A stretch of DNA of 64,000 nt from Paenibacillus odorifer (GTDB taxonomy: Bacteria; Bacillota; Bacilli; Paenibacillales; Paenibacillaceae), in contig NZ_CP009428.1 in assembly GCF_000758725.1 (NCBI RefSeq), positions 5,642,001-5,706,000 on the forward strand, in the 5' to 3' direction. The notes under the pieces were generated by a model. It ran no database searches. It saw nothing but the letters and a program-made list of their open reading frames with translations, and was not told the origin of the DNA. A program made the translations under genes and the position numbers. Below, piece after piece: positions 17,445-27,154 of the stretch; position 1 is the stretch's first letter; every line of letters starts with the position of its first letter.

Positions 17445-18617
17445 TCATACACTTGAAGCAATCACATTCAGCAAATGAGGCAAACGCGCAGTGAATGTAT
17501 GGTTGCGCATGGTTGTCTGTAGTCCCCGTAAAGCGTAAATTCGGCGCTCTTTTTCATGCTTCAGATAGTACTCAATCTTCTCCTGCAATTCCTTAGCAGA
17601 GCCAAAAGTATCCAAGTCATAACCTGGTCGATAATAATTGCCCAGATCCTCACGAACATCCGTAAGCTGCATAGTACCGCAGGCACTGATCTCATAAGTA
17701 CGCGGATTGATAGAGCGTGATGGTAAACGGAAGCTATTCCGGTTATCCTGCCCCTCCTCCCACGGACGGTGAATATTAATGACTAGCTTTGCGCCACTGT
17801 AATAGTTCGCAGTTTCCTCAGGCGGGATAAAGCCATTCCTAATAAAAGGGGCAAGCTGGTCATAAGTCGCAAGCCGTTCCCAGAACCCCCCAGCGATCAG
17901 CACCTTCTTATCCTTTAGATAGGGGGCAAGTTCATCAAACAGCGCTGTCCGATTATGAAATGCATTGCCAATAAACACAATGTCGTACTTATACTGCGGT
18001 GCCGTACGGCGTGGATAGAACATCTTTGGATTGACGCAAAGCGGTAAATAATGAACGGATGGAACCCCAAAGGATTGATAAAACTCCACACAACCGAGCT
18101 CATGCGTAAAGACGTGATCATAATGCCGGCAAATCACTGAAGTATCCTCTGTAAAATAAGGATCATCCACAAACCAGATCGCAGTCCGAATGCCCAGCTT
18201 TCTGATTTCTGTAATCTGTTCTAAATGATTTTCCGGAAAAACATGCAGTCCATTCATAACCAGCACTGCCCCGGGCATCTCCCGAGCCGCGGTCTCCAGC
18301 ATAGCTTCTGGAGTGCTTATCACAAGCTCACTTACAAGCTGCTGAAGCGCCTCAATTACCCCAGTATCGATTGCATGGAACCCTTGAGGAACATACATTA
18401 GCTTAAATGGCCGACAGGCTTCGACCTCTACAGTACTCCGACGCTGCACAGCCTCACACATGCCGAGACGATATCCTTCGTGATAACCGTCGCGATAATC
18501 TCGCGGACGCTTGTGTTTTCTCCTTTTTGCTTTCACGGCCTTCACCCTGCCCCGTTGTATTCTCAAGACAGTATAACTATATGCGGAGTCAGCACTCGCC
18601 TCATGGACATCTGTCAT
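17445..18617 (-). CDS. CgeB-like protein with basic N-terminal segment
   Basis: This 390-residue paralogue of the downstream gene shares IRTAIWFVDDPYFTEDT, HVFTHELGCVEFYQSFG, NPRTYEISACGTMQLTDVREDLGNYYRPGYDLDTF. Its N-terminus has an Arg/Lys tract (RGRVKAVKAKRRKHKRPRD) followed by YRDGYHEGYRLG, a Gly-aromatic repeat also seen in two other proteins of this window. It is the first gene of the long minus-strand cluster. No good SD precedes the ATG at 18617, so the start may be elsewhere. It is 27 bases from the next gene. Confidence 0.83.
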   Translation of the reverse strand: MTDVHEASADSAYSYTVLRIQRGRVKAVKAKRRKHKRPRDYRDGYHEGYRLGMCEAVQRRSTVEVEACRPFKLMYVPQGFHAIDTGVIEALQQLVSELVISTPEAMLETAAREMPGAVLVMNGLHVFPENHLEQITEIRKLGIRTAIWFVDDPYFTEDTSVICRHYDHVFTHELGCVEFYQSFGVPSVHYLPLCVNPKMFYPRRTAPQYKYDIVFIGNAFHNRTALFDELAPYLKDKKVLIAGGFWERLATYDQLAPFIRNGFIPPEETANYYSGAKLVINIHRPWEEGQDNRNSFRLPSRSINPRTYEISACGTMQLTDVREDLGNYYRPGYDLDTFGSAKELQEKIEYYLKHEKERRIYALRGLQTTMRNHTFTARLPHLLNVIASSV

Positions 18618-18799
18618 TACTAGAACTAAATTGGCAGATGTACCCTGTCTTTTGCCCGGCTTGCCCGAACCCCGTCAAGATTTCATCCACTCGCTGGATG
18701 CTGTTATACTATAAAGGTCTAGCTAGAGGCACTAAACTTGTCATCTCTGTCCAATCTGTCCGAAGATGATTATTTTTTGAAATTCACAAGGGGGGAACT

Positions 18800-19558
18800 A
18801 TGAATAACACCACGTTGTATTTGCGACACGCGGAGCTGCTGCGTGATCTGGTGCCATCCTTTCAAACCTATCCTTTTCATCTGCCTGCTGTTCGAACGCT
18901 GGATCGCCTGACTTTTCAAAAACCAGTGACCTTTCTTGTTGGAGAGAACGGCACGGGCAAATCAACCTTGTTAGAGGGAATTGCTGCTGCTTGGGGCTTT
19001 AACCCTGAGGGTGGAACGCTAAACTTTTCTTTTAACACTCGTTCCTCGCATTCGAATCTTTATGAGTATTTTAGAATTGCTAGAGGGGTTAGACGGCCGA
19101 AGGACGGCTTTTTTCTACGTGCGGAGAGTTACTATAATGTGGCTTCTTATATTGATGAGTTGGATGAACAACCCGGTGGCCCACCGATCAAAGACTCCTA
19201 CGGAGGCAAATCTCTGCATGAGCAGTCCCACGGAGAGTCTTTTTTAGCTACATTCGTTCACCGTTTCGGCGGCCGCGGTCTTTATATCCTCGACGAGCCT
19301 GAAGCAGCGCTTTCCCCCTTACGTCAAATGTCTCTGCTGGTGCGTATGCATGAGCTGGTCGGGCAGGATTCACAATTTATTATTGCTACCCATTCGCCGA
19401 TTCTGATGTCCTATCCCGGTGCTGAAATTTTTCTCTTGGAGGGAGAGGGGATACGTTCCGTCGCCTTGGAGGAAACTGAACATTATACCGTGACCAAAGC
19501 GTTTATGAACGATCGTCAAGGGATGCTGCGTGAGTTATTTGAGGATGAACAAGCATAA
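18800..19558 (+). CDS. AAA/ABC-type ATPase, RecF/SMC-like
   Basis: The 252 residues contain a Walker A (FLVGENGTGKSTLLEG), a signature-like SHGESFLATFVHRF, a Walker B (LYILDEPEAALSP) and a switch His in ATHSPILMSYPGAEIF. This is the layout of small AAA_21-type ATPases with no transmembrane or nuclease domain. It stands alone, divergent from the CgeB cluster, with SD AGGGGGG before the ATG. Related proteins are broadly distributed and uncharacterised; no partner gene suggests a defence system. Confidence 0.85.
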   Translation: MNNTTLYLRHAELLRDLVPSFQTYPFHLPAVRTLDRLTFQKPVTFLVGENGTGKSTLLEGIAAAWGFNPEGGTLNFSFNTRSSHSNLYEYFRIARGVRRPKDGFFLRAESYYNVASYIDELDEQPGGPPIKDSYGGKSLHEQSHGESFLATFVHRFGGRGLYILDEPEAALSPLRQMSLLVRMHELVGQDSQFIIATHSPILMSYPGAEIFLLEGEGIRSVALEETEHYTVTKAFMNDRQGMLRELFEDEQA

Positions 19559-19650
19559 ACGCCTTCGACGGCTATAAGGACGGTAAGCGTTTAAGCGAGA
19601 AATATAAGGATAATTTACAATATGGAACATATAAATTCTTATATTTTAAT

Positions 19651-19690
19651 AAAAACAGCAAGTCTCCATAATCGGAAACTTGCTGTTTGA
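19651..19690 (-). terminator. terminator of the GT-C-like membrane protein gene
   Basis: AAACAGCAAGT pairs with ACTTGCTGTTT. On the minus strand the stem is followed by TTTTTATTAAAAT. It may also slow readthrough from the ATPase gene on the other strand. Confidence 0.75.
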
Positions 19691-19703
19691 TTTGTTCCAT
19701 AAG

Positions 19704-21119
19704 CTAACGTCTTACAAATCCCACTACCTTGTGAACAATCCACCCAAACATGACCACGACCATCATATCGAAGCACACATTAAAGAGGAATAAATGCTTG
19801 CCAATATCAGCCCTTCCGTCTCCCAGAATCGGAACCAAAAAGGAGAAAATCCCTATTAGCCCTAGCAGCATCAGCAGCTCGCCGGCAATTTTGCCGCGAA
19901 TATCTCTGCTGCGGAAATACTGGAACAAGGCTCCCGCAAAATACACCAGATAGAATATGGAGAGAAATCCGAGCGTATGCGGAATATGTTTATTTTTGAA
20001 TTGGCTCCATCCACTGTAAGTATAGGATAATGCACCTGCTGGTTTATTCTCGCTTTTCTCGTAGTTTCCTAGATAATACGGGCGAATCGCCATGCTGTTA
20101 CTCGCAGCGTATTTCATATTATCTATCAACCGGTCCGGATGCTTCAGATAGAAGAACAACACATCTTTATGAGATACACGGTCATAGAAGTCCGGAACCA
20201 GCGAAGGATCATCCTGCTTAATCGCTGTATCGGTCTGAAAATAATTCGTACCCGCCAGTACCTCCAGCCGCTCCGGTAATCCGAGATCCTGCAAGTCTCC
20301 CTTCACATCCGGCGATTCGTTTAAAATCCCAAAAAACACCGTTTGATACAGATTAATATGCTTCAGATCTTTTGGCGCTGCCACATACAAAACGATGGAT
20401 ACAAGAAAGATGGCAATCGAAAAACGTAAAGCCAGCTTCCTCCATTTGCCCTCTCCGTCAAGCATCATAAACCGCAAGAAAATCAGAGCAAAGGCAATCC
20501 CAATCGGTGCATTCTGGATTTTGGAGGTGACCAGAAACAGAATCGCGATAAAAAACAAAGTTAATCCTTTAGTGGTTGGCTTCTCTTGGCTGGTTAATCT
20601 TAATCCTAATGCAAATGTCAGCAGCATAAACACCAGCGACACCGGTTCTCCAAACAAGGAGTTGAAATAGGCCACATACCCGATATCGTAAAATACAAAT
20701 AAGATAGCTGCTCCCAGCAGCAGCCCTGTAACATAAGAGCCACGAGCATTATACTTCACCAGCAGCCAAGTTGCCGCCAGTAAAAGAAGCCCATAAACTG
20801 CACCCAGCAAACGAACATCAAAAAAGCTGCCATGGATGAGCCCGCCGATCAACCTCGGCACAAGCACTATAAAAATCTGTGAGGAAGGATAAAAGCCCCT
20901 AAACAAATCCTCATACGCAAAACGAGAATGGCTAAAGCTGAAAAACTGATCGGCATACGATGCAGCAGTATCGTAGTAGTTCAGACCGATGGTATTCATC
21001 ATACGCAGAAAATCTCCATTATCGGCAACACCAATAAATGGCCCTACGAATAGCAAATAAATAATGATACCGCAGCCGGCAAGGCCTACGAGATACTCCG
21101 GTTTCCAGAACTTTTTCAT
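19704..21119 (-). CDS. polytopic membrane protein, GT-C-like
   Basis: The 471 residues form about ten or more hydrophobic helices. The first extracytoplasmic loop contains ADNGDFLRMMNTIGL, an acidic motif of the kind placed after helix 1 in GT-C glycosyltransferases. Long extracellular segments (about 260-360) separate the helix groups. It begins 8 bases after the LTA synthase stop, so the two are cotranscribed. A role in glycosylating or supplying the teichoic-type polymer made by the neighbour is inferred. I do not recognise a named family with certainty. Confidence 0.65.
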   Translation of the reverse strand: MKKFWKPEYLVGLAGCGIIIYLLFVGPFIGVADNGDFLRMMNTIGLNYYDTAASYADQFFSFSHSRFAYEDLFRGFYPSSQIFIVLVPRLIGGLIHGSFFDVRLLGAVYGLLLLAATWLLVKYNARGSYVTGLLLGAAILFVFYDIGYVAYFNSLFGEPVSLVFMLLTFALGLRLTSQEKPTTKGLTLFFIAILFLVTSKIQNAPIGIAFALIFLRFMMLDGEGKWRKLALRFSIAIFLVSIVLYVAAPKDLKHINLYQTVFFGILNESPDVKGDLQDLGLPERLEVLAGTNYFQTDTAIKQDDPSLVPDFYDRVSHKDVLFFYLKHPDRLIDNMKYAASNSMAIRPYYLGNYEKSENKPAGALSYTYSGWSQFKNKHIPHTLGFLSIFYLVYFAGALFQYFRSRDIRGKIAGELLMLLGLIGIFSFLVPILGDGRADIGKHLFLFNVCFDMMVVVMFGWIVHKVVGFVRR

Positions 21120-21127
21120 GATTCCCC

Positions 21128-23026
21128 CTATCTCTGTGGTAACAGCTTCACATATTCGTCGGACAAATTCATTAGCTTCAAAATATAATCATAATCAGTC
21201 TGATATTTTGTAAAATCCGATACTGGCTTAAGCGTATCCAGCGACACAGCTTCACCATCAGCAAAATCTCTACCAGGCACATAGAGAATATCATCATTAA
21301 AAAATGAACCGGAAGGTAAATAATACCGCATCCCTAACACGTTACGATCAATGTTCAAGAGGTCATGACCAAATGCTGTATAACCTTCTTCCCTTAAAGA
21401 AACCCCCAATAGGTTAGCTATTGTAGGAAGAATATCCAACTGTCCACCTGTTCGCTCTACTACCTTCCCTTGCTCCATTCCTGGTACATGTACAATCAAT
21501 GGAATATTAAAGCGGCTGATCCGGGAATCGTATGGAATCCCCAGTGCACTTTCCACTTGCTCCGGTGGAACATCCTGCGGCTGCAAGCCAAAATGATCAC
21601 CATACATCACCAGCACAGTGTTATCCCACATTCCGTTTTTCTTCAAACCCTCTATTAAAGTTCCAATGGCATAATCAGTATAGTTAATAGCAGTCAAATA
21701 ATCGCCAAGCATCGTGTTTTTCAACTCATCAGGCACTGAGATCTTCTTAAAAGAGTCCGGAATTTGGAAGGGATGATGGCTGGATGCCGTCACCATTTGT
21801 GCGTAGAAAGGAGTTCCTTTCTTCTGCAATTCTGCCATTTTCTCGACACCCGTAATATAAAGCTGTTCATCGGAAGCACCAAACGCATTAAAATGATCAT
21901 TAGTAAAATAATCTTTGTCATAATAACCGTTAAAGCCAAGCGCTGGATATAGCTCGTTCCGATTCCAAAAGCCTACTTGATTCACGTGAAAGGTGTACGC
22001 CTCATATCCTTTATCTCTCAGCAGACGTGGTAGGCTCGGCAGTTCTCTGTCCCCGAATCCAGTGGACATTGCCAACGTCCCGATTGGATAAATCGACGTG
22101 TTGCTCATAAATTCAGCGTCAGAAGTATTGCCCGGACCAATCTGTTGGTAGACATGGGGGAAGTAAAATCCCTCATCTGCCAACTTGTTCAACACTGGAG
22201 TCAGCTCTTGACCCTTCAGGGATTGATGCAACGGGAAGTTTTGAAAAGCTTCCATTTGAATGACAATTACATTTTTGCCCTTTTGCGAGCCGAAATACTC
22301 AGGTGCTGTGCCCGCGGCCTTACTACTATAAGGATAGGAAGCTTGCAGCTCATCAATCTTCGCGATTGTATCCTTAATATCTCCGGTTCCAATGAGATTG
22401 TTATCTTCCTTGACCTTGATTGCGGCAACGACCTCATAATTCAGGAATCCGGCACTTTCTGCCTGCACAAGTTCATTTGTAATTCCCCGCGCAGAATTGA
22501 CAGAATTGGCCGAAAAAGCAAAACCTCCAAGAATAGCCACCAGAATCACCATCATATGTGCCAATCGTGTGTTCCGGGAGCTGAATCGCTCACGCTCATG
22601 CGGATAGGCTTTTCCATGCTTCCATCTGCGGATCAAGACATAGATCACCATGATCACAAGATCAGCGAAAAATAAATAATCAATAGTCTGTATCGTTGAT
22701 TCTACGCTTGCCTTCACTTGAAATACCTGATTCAGTTCATATAAAGCCAGATACGTCGGAACAGAACCAAAGTGATTGAAATATACACTGGCTGCGAACA
22801 GCAGCAGCGATAATATCCCGTTAAATGTCCAATAGACGGCTGTTCTCACCCGCGAAGGAGTAATGACCGTCAGAATCCCCATGATGAAGAGGACTGGAGC
22901 AACATCTGCTGCAATCCACTCCCAAGCAATTCTATCAAAGAACAGCACTCTTAGCAGGAGCAGCTTCAACCATAGCAGCAGGACAACAATATAGAACTGA
23001 GCTCGATTCGGCCCGTGCTTTTTCAC
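21128..23026 (-). CDS. lipoteichoic acid synthase-family protein
   Basis: Five N-terminal membrane helices (residues 1-170) precede an extracellular sulfatase-fold phosphoglycerol transferase domain. The nucleophile Thr is in GPGNTSDAEF (about residue 302), and further metal-site segments are DRELPSL, MYGDHFG and the NIPLIVHVPG region. The 632-residue length is typical of LtaS. The protein would polymerise glycerol phosphate on a glycolipid anchor outside the membrane. Translation starts at GTG with SD AGAGGGG. It shares a transcript with the downstream GT-C-like protein. Confidence 0.93.
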   Translation of the reverse strand: MKKHGPNRAQFYIVVLLLWLKLLLLRVLFFDRIAWEWIAADVAPVLFIMGILTVITPSRVRTAVYWTFNGILSLLLFAASVYFNHFGSVPTYLALYELNQVFQVKASVESTIQTIDYLFFADLVIMVIYVLIRRWKHGKAYPHERERFSSRNTRLAHMMVILVAILGGFAFSANSVNSARGITNELVQAESAGFLNYEVVAAIKVKEDNNLIGTGDIKDTIAKIDELQASYPYSSKAAGTAPEYFGSQKGKNVIVIQMEAFQNFPLHQSLKGQELTPVLNKLADEGFYFPHVYQQIGPGNTSDAEFMSNTSIYPIGTLAMSTGFGDRELPSLPRLLRDKGYEAYTFHVNQVGFWNRNELYPALGFNGYYDKDYFTNDHFNAFGASDEQLYITGVEKMAELQKKGTPFYAQMVTASSHHPFQIPDSFKKISVPDELKNTMLGDYLTAINYTDYAIGTLIEGLKKNGMWDNTVLVMYGDHFGLQPQDVPPEQVESALGIPYDSRISRFNIPLIVHVPGMEQGKVVERTGGQLDILPTIANLLGVSLREEGYTAFGHDLLNIDRNVLGMRYYLPSGSFFNDDILYVPGRDFADGEAVSLDTLKPVSDFTKYQTDYDYILKLMNLSDEYVKLLPQR

Positions 23027-23160
23027 GTTTTAATCCCCTCTTACCTTTTCATTTGTTCTGATTATGAAATCTATTCATCTTTTCTGTAAAATATCAGATT
23101 GTTCTAGTATAACAATACTTACTTTTTTTATCAAAAATGTGCACCGTTCGCTCCCACTAC

Positions 23161-23206
23161 AAATAGGGAAACCCCACGCCTTTTCGGCTGTGGAACCTCC
23201 CTATTT
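23161..23206 (-). terminator. possible terminator after the anti-sigma gene
   Basis: AAATAGGGA (23161-23169) pairs with TCCCTATTT, with partial inner pairing. No long T run follows, so it is a hairpin with only moderate terminator support. Confidence 0.4.
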
Positions 23207-23232
23207 AAGCCTATTATGTTATGCCCTTCAAT

Positions 23233-24402
23233 CTAAGACTGGCTTGCTGGCGAATCCTCTTTCACCTTCCAGATCGTTAAATCACTATCATAATATACAG
23301 TGATCTCAGGACTGCCAAGCTTATGAAAGGTGAGATTCCCGGGCTCCTGATCTCTTTTAAGCAAGCTATATTCGCCCACATCAGCAACGCTAAATATCTT
23401 AGTCAGCAGAGGCGCGGCCTTCTCACGTAGACGATCCCCATCAATTAGAGACAGCTCACGGTCTAATACCGTTAGTTGTTTGGGATCTGTTTTATCACTA
23501 GCACGAGGATTTGTATCACTAATCTGCTCAATCCTTCTAGTAACAGTATCGAGCGTAACCGAAACCTTTGATCCGTATTGCAGCGTAAGTCTATCCTGAT
23601 CCTTGTCCATAGCCCGAAATACTAAACTAAGCTCTTCATCACCTCCGTTACCTCTCAACACCTTCAATGCCTCTTCCCCAGCTTGACGCGTCTCTTCTGA
23701 TACCGCCGAGGCCTCAAGCGTGGCTGATGCGTAATCGAATTCACCATTTACAAATCCGATACGCCATTTCTCCGCCCTAAAGTTATTTTCAATTTTCACG
23801 CTAGAATGTTGTGTAGCATCATATTCAACATATCTGAGCACATCATAAGCTGAATCATTCGCATAACCCAGTTTGCCCTTGATCTCTTCCGCACGGGTTT
23901 TCATTTCAGCGTCGATCTCTGCAGTTGTCAGCATCGCGCTCATCTTCGTTTGCACCAGTTCTCCTGTCTCATAATCGATCCAGATATATGCGGAGTCCTC
24001 ATCTTTCTGGTAAGAGTAAAATATCTGCTGTTGCTCCTTAAGCCATTCCCGGTGATCTAGCGGATAAGTCTTTCCAAGTAAACTCTGCATCACCTGATCT
24101 GCGTTCCGCTGTAGCTCAGCCTCCGTGAAATGCGACGAAACCTCAGTTTGCGCAGGGTTGCTTGATTCATTACCAAGGAACCTTCCGTTCAGAAAGAATA
24201 TGCCTAAGCCCAACAGTACAATAAAACTTGCCACAGCCCACATTTGCACAGATAGTCTTTTTCCTGAAAAAGATTTCGTTCCCTGTTGATCTTCTTGAAT
24301 TCGGCGAATGACGTTGTCTGCATGCCTCATAGTAAACTTTTCATTTCCAAAAGGTCCTTTTCGGGCCTGAGCATACCATTCCGGTTGATGATCCTCCATC
24401 AT
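23233..24402 (-). CDS. putative anti-sigma factor, single-pass membrane protein
   Basis: This 389-residue protein has a cytoplasmic N-terminus of about 50 residues (MRHADNVIRRIQ...), one membrane helix (AVASFIVLLGLGIFFL) and a long extracellular part. The gene overlaps the ECF sigma gene by 4 bases, the usual arrangement for a cognate anti-sigma factor. No zinc-binding HxxxCxxC motif is visible at the N-terminus, so it is not a classic ZAS protein. The extracytoplasmic domain, with repeated YETGELVQTK-like strands, may sense envelope state (inference). Confidence 0.7.
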   Translation of the reverse strand: MMEDHQPEWYAQARKGPFGNEKFTMRHADNVIRRIQEDQQGTKSFSGKRLSVQMWAVASFIVLLGLGIFFLNGRFLGNESSNPAQTEVSSHFTEAELQRNADQVMQSLLGKTYPLDHREWLKEQQQIFYSYQKDEDSAYIWIDYETGELVQTKMSAMLTTAEIDAEMKTRAEEIKGKLGYANDSAYDVLRYVEYDATQHSSVKIENNFRAEKWRIGFVNGEFDYASATLEASAVSEETRQAGEEALKVLRGNGGDEELSLVFRAMDKDQDRLTLQYGSKVSVTLDTVTRRIEQISDTNPRASDKTDPKQLTVLDRELSLIDGDRLREKAAPLLTKIFSVADVGEYSLLKRDQEPGNLTFHKLGSPEITVYYDSDLTIWKVKEDSPASQS

Positions 24403-24971
24403 TCTACCCCCTTTAATTTGTTCTGAATTTTTTGCCGCGCTCGGTGCAATCTTGATTTTACCGTTCCGTGACTCAAGTTCATCAGTTCAGCTATTTCTTT
24501 TATAGAGAGCTCATATTTCAAATCCAGGACCAATATTTCGCGCAGCTTGGGAGACAATGCCATAATTAGATCCCATATCTCACCAATGGACTGATTACCC
24601 AAATACTCCATCTCCGCAGATCGGGCTATACCAAGAGGTTCAATAGTTTTTTCCCGCTGCTCCACATCAACCGTGGACAATGGCTGTACACCACCCCATA
24701 AGCCCGAACGAAAAAAGCGCGATTTCCGGTGCGAAAAAACAGTATTCCTGGCAATCGTAAGCAACCATGCTTTAAATGAAGAATTCCCCCGGTACGTGCC
24801 AATCCGGTAATAACATTTAATGAATACTTCTTGGGCCAGATCATCGGCCTGTTCAGAATTTTTGGTAAGATAATAGATATAATTCCATATATCCTCTCCG
24901 TAACGGCTCATGATTTCTCTTAATTGCTGTTCATTCATCGTCTCGCTATGCTGAAGACCTTCCAGTTCCAA
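24399..24971 (-). CDS. ECF RNA polymerase sigma factor
   Basis: The 190 residues contain region 2 (AQEVFIKCYYRIGTYRGNSSFKAWLLTIARN) and region 4 with a helix-turn-helix (LSIKEIAELMNLSHGTVKSRLHRARQKI), separated by a variable linker. This is the SigW/SigX-like two-domain ECF layout. The TTG at 24971 has SD GAGGTGA at good distance. An ATG at 24938 is the alternative. It forms an operon with the membrane anti-sigma gene. Envelope stress control is the family role. Confidence 0.9.
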   Translation of the reverse strand: MELEGLQHSETMNEQQLREIMSRYGEDIWNYIYYLTKNSEQADDLAQEVFIKCYYRIGTYRGNSSFKAWLLTIARNTVFSHRKSRFFRSGLWGGVQPLSTVDVEQREKTIEPLGIARSAEMEYLGNQSIGEIWDLIMALSPKLREILVLDLKYELSIKEIAELMNLSHGTVKSRLHRARQKIQNKLKGVE

Positions 24972-25041
24972 TTAGCTTCACCTCACTTAATACGACCTCA
25001 TAAAAGGCACTTTAGTTCCCTTATGTTCATATTTTCTCATA

Positions 25042-25070
25042 AAAAAACAGGGGGTCCAGTGATCCCCTGC
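25042..25070 (-). terminator. terminator of the deaminase gene
   Basis: CAGGGG pairs with CCCCTG, followed on the minus strand by TTTTTTT. Confidence 0.8.
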
Positions 25071-25100
25071 AAATAAAGATATCCGAATCGCCCTCTCTCC

Positions 25101-26438
25101 TCAAACGATCGAGGTATGCGTAAGTAATCTTTTAATAGAACGGTTAGCTTCATTTAGTACAATTTCTTTATCCACAGTCTTTAGCAAACCTCTTTCCATC
25201 ACGATCTCCCCGTCGATTATCGTTGTCTCCACATCTGCCCGCGTAGCGGAATATACAATTCTAGAGATGGGATCTACGTCGTAAGAGGGGAAGGTATGAA
25301 AATTGTAGAGATTCAGGAGCACTAGATCTGCTTTTTTGCCTACCTCGATACTCCCGATCTTATCCTCCATCCCTACGGCCTTCGCCCCACCAATAGTAGC
25401 CATACGGAATACACTGCGGGCATCCATGGTTGTGGGTCCGTGATGAGGCTTTTGAATAATCGCCGCCAATCGCATCTCATTAAACATATCCAGATTGTTA
25501 TTGCATGGAGCGCCATCCGCTCCCAGACTAAGAGAAACATGCTCATGAAGCATCCCTGGTGTGTCCGCAATTCCGGAGGCCAATTTCAGATTGGAACCCG
25601 GGCAATGACTTACATGCACCCCTCGATCCCGCAAAATCCGCCGCTCCTCAGCATCCAGCCACACGCAATGCGCCAGTATAAGCCGTTCATTGGCTAATCC
25701 TAGATGATCCAGATAGACGATGTTACGCATGCCAGTCATGGCCTGCACAATCTCAATTTCCCCTAAATTCTCAGACGCATGAGTATGCACCTTCACATCG
25801 TATCTTGCGGACAGATCCCGCACCTCGGTTAATAAAGGCTCTGTACAGGAAATCACAAAACGTGGAGAAAATGCATACTGAATCCGGCCGTTTCCATAAC
25901 CATTCCATTTTTCCAGTAAATCGACACTTTCCTGCAAAGAAGATGCGGTATCCTCCTGCAGCGCCTCAGGCACATCTCCCCCTTTTTGATCCATCATCAC
26001 CTTGCCGGACAAGGCCCGGATTCCACTTTTAGCTATAGCCTGAAACGCAAAATCCGTATGATGGACAGTCTCCATATCCACAATCGTCGTCGTGCCGCTG
26101 GTGATCAGTTCGCCGATGCCAAGCATAGCCGAATAATAAAGGGATTCTTCATCATGCGCGGCCTCTAATGGCCAGATTCGTTTGCGCAGCCAATCCATCA
26201 GCTCCAGATCGTCCCCTTTACCACGGAATAACGTCTGGCATAGATGAATATGAGTTTGGATAAAACCCGGAATTAATGTACGGTTCGTAGCATCAATGAT
26301 CTTCTCGTCACCCTGCGGGATCAGGCCAGTGCCGATTTCAACGATGAGATCATCCTTAATCCGGACATCCCCGTGTAAAATTTCCTCTTGCTTGTTCATC
26401 GTAATGATTTCGGCATTTTTGATCAAAATATTTCCCAT
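25101..26438 (-). CDS. amidohydrolase, 5'-deoxyadenosine/SAH-type deaminase
   Basis: This metal-dependent deaminase of about 445 residues belongs to the MtaD/DadD/SsnA group. In order: the HIHL metal site in PGFIQTHIHLCQTLFRG, THASENLGEIE, LAHCVWLD, and SLGADGAPCNNNLDMF with the catalytic Asp. Members deaminate 5'-deoxyadenosine, methylthioadenosine or S-adenosylhomocysteine; the exact substrate cannot be told from sequence alone. The frame is open to 26456, but the SD GGGGGAG is 7 bases from the ATG at 26438, which I use. It is monocistronic with its own terminator. Confidence 0.85.
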   Translation of the reverse strand: MGNILIKNAEIITMNKQEEILHGDVRIKDDLIVEIGTGLIPQGDEKIIDATNRTLIPGFIQTHIHLCQTLFRGKGDDLELMDWLRKRIWPLEAAHDEESLYYSAMLGIGELITSGTTTIVDMETVHHTDFAFQAIAKSGIRALSGKVMMDQKGGDVPEALQEDTASSLQESVDLLEKWNGYGNGRIQYAFSPRFVISCTEPLLTEVRDLSARYDVKVHTHASENLGEIEIVQAMTGMRNIVYLDHLGLANERLILAHCVWLDAEERRILRDRGVHVSHCPGSNLKLASGIADTPGMLHEHVSLSLGADGAPCNNNLDMFNEMRLAAIIQKPHHGPTTMDARSVFRMATIGGAKAVGMEDKIGSIEVGKKADLVLLNLYNFHTFPSYDVDPISRIVYSATRADVETTIIDGEIVMERGLLKTVDKEIVLNEANRSIKRLLTHTSIV

Positions 26439-26584
26439 AGCCCTTCTCCCCCTCATTGAGTTAATTCCAGCACAACTTCACGCTTGTAACACAAAAAGGC
26501 CACAAAAATATGCCTGAGCATATTTTCGTAGCCAGAAATTTACGGTTCCCGGTAGAGACCCTTAAACCAATTATTAAGGATATA

Positions 26585-26620
26585 CGAAAAAAAGACTATT
26601 CATTTGTAATTTGAATAGTC
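26585..26620 (-). terminator. orphan minus-strand terminator hairpin
   Basis: GACTATTC (26594-26601) pairs with GAATAGTC (26613-26620), and the minus strand continues TTTTTTT. It looks like a real intrinsic terminator, yet no minus-strand gene lies upstream within this gap. Confidence 0.6.
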
Positions 26621-26711
26621 CAATAATAATCTAAAGACAGGTTACATGTCAATATACATGACACACAATATTGATTATGTATTTTAAATAGTGATTTATA
26701 AAAGGAAATCA

Positions 26712-26750
26712 GTATTACATGTTATTTTAAATAACACATAATACTTTTTG
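26712..26750 (+). terminator. long AT-rich hairpin followed by T run
   Basis: Arms of 16 bases (GTATTACATGTTATTT and AAATAACACATAATAC) pair with two mismatches and are followed by TTTTTG. It is terminator-like on the plus strand, but no plus-strand gene precedes it. The surrounding 26457-27286 stretch is otherwise gene-free and AT-rich up to about 26840. Confidence 0.5.
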
Positions 26751-27154
26751 ATCACGATTATTCTGTTTGAAAAGATTTGTGATTACGCTACCTTGTGAAT
26801 CGTGTCATATTTACTGTCATAAAAACATAGAAAATAAGCTATCCGAGAGCTATTTCATGGCTTAAGAGACAGCCGTTTCGTACGATAAGGTCGAACATTT
26901 CGAATGATTAGATCGGCCATTTCGGACAGTATCTCTGCTTACTCTAACGCGTTGTGCTAAACCGCTGTGCATATAGCGCGGTATGGTGGACTGGTTAGAG
27001 CCCGAAAGTGTACGTCTAGCTCTATTCATACTTTTGAACCTATGCCTTCCCTACTGCTACTCAACTGCTACTTCAGCACTGCTACGGCTACTACACTACT
27101 CCTACTTCCGCACTTCTGCGTTCCCCTTGTGCCTATTCCACTGCTACGTCTGGA

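Noticed and set aside
18800..19558. Defence-system ATPase
   Set aside because: The ATPase stands alone, with no nuclease, toxin or methylase beside it.
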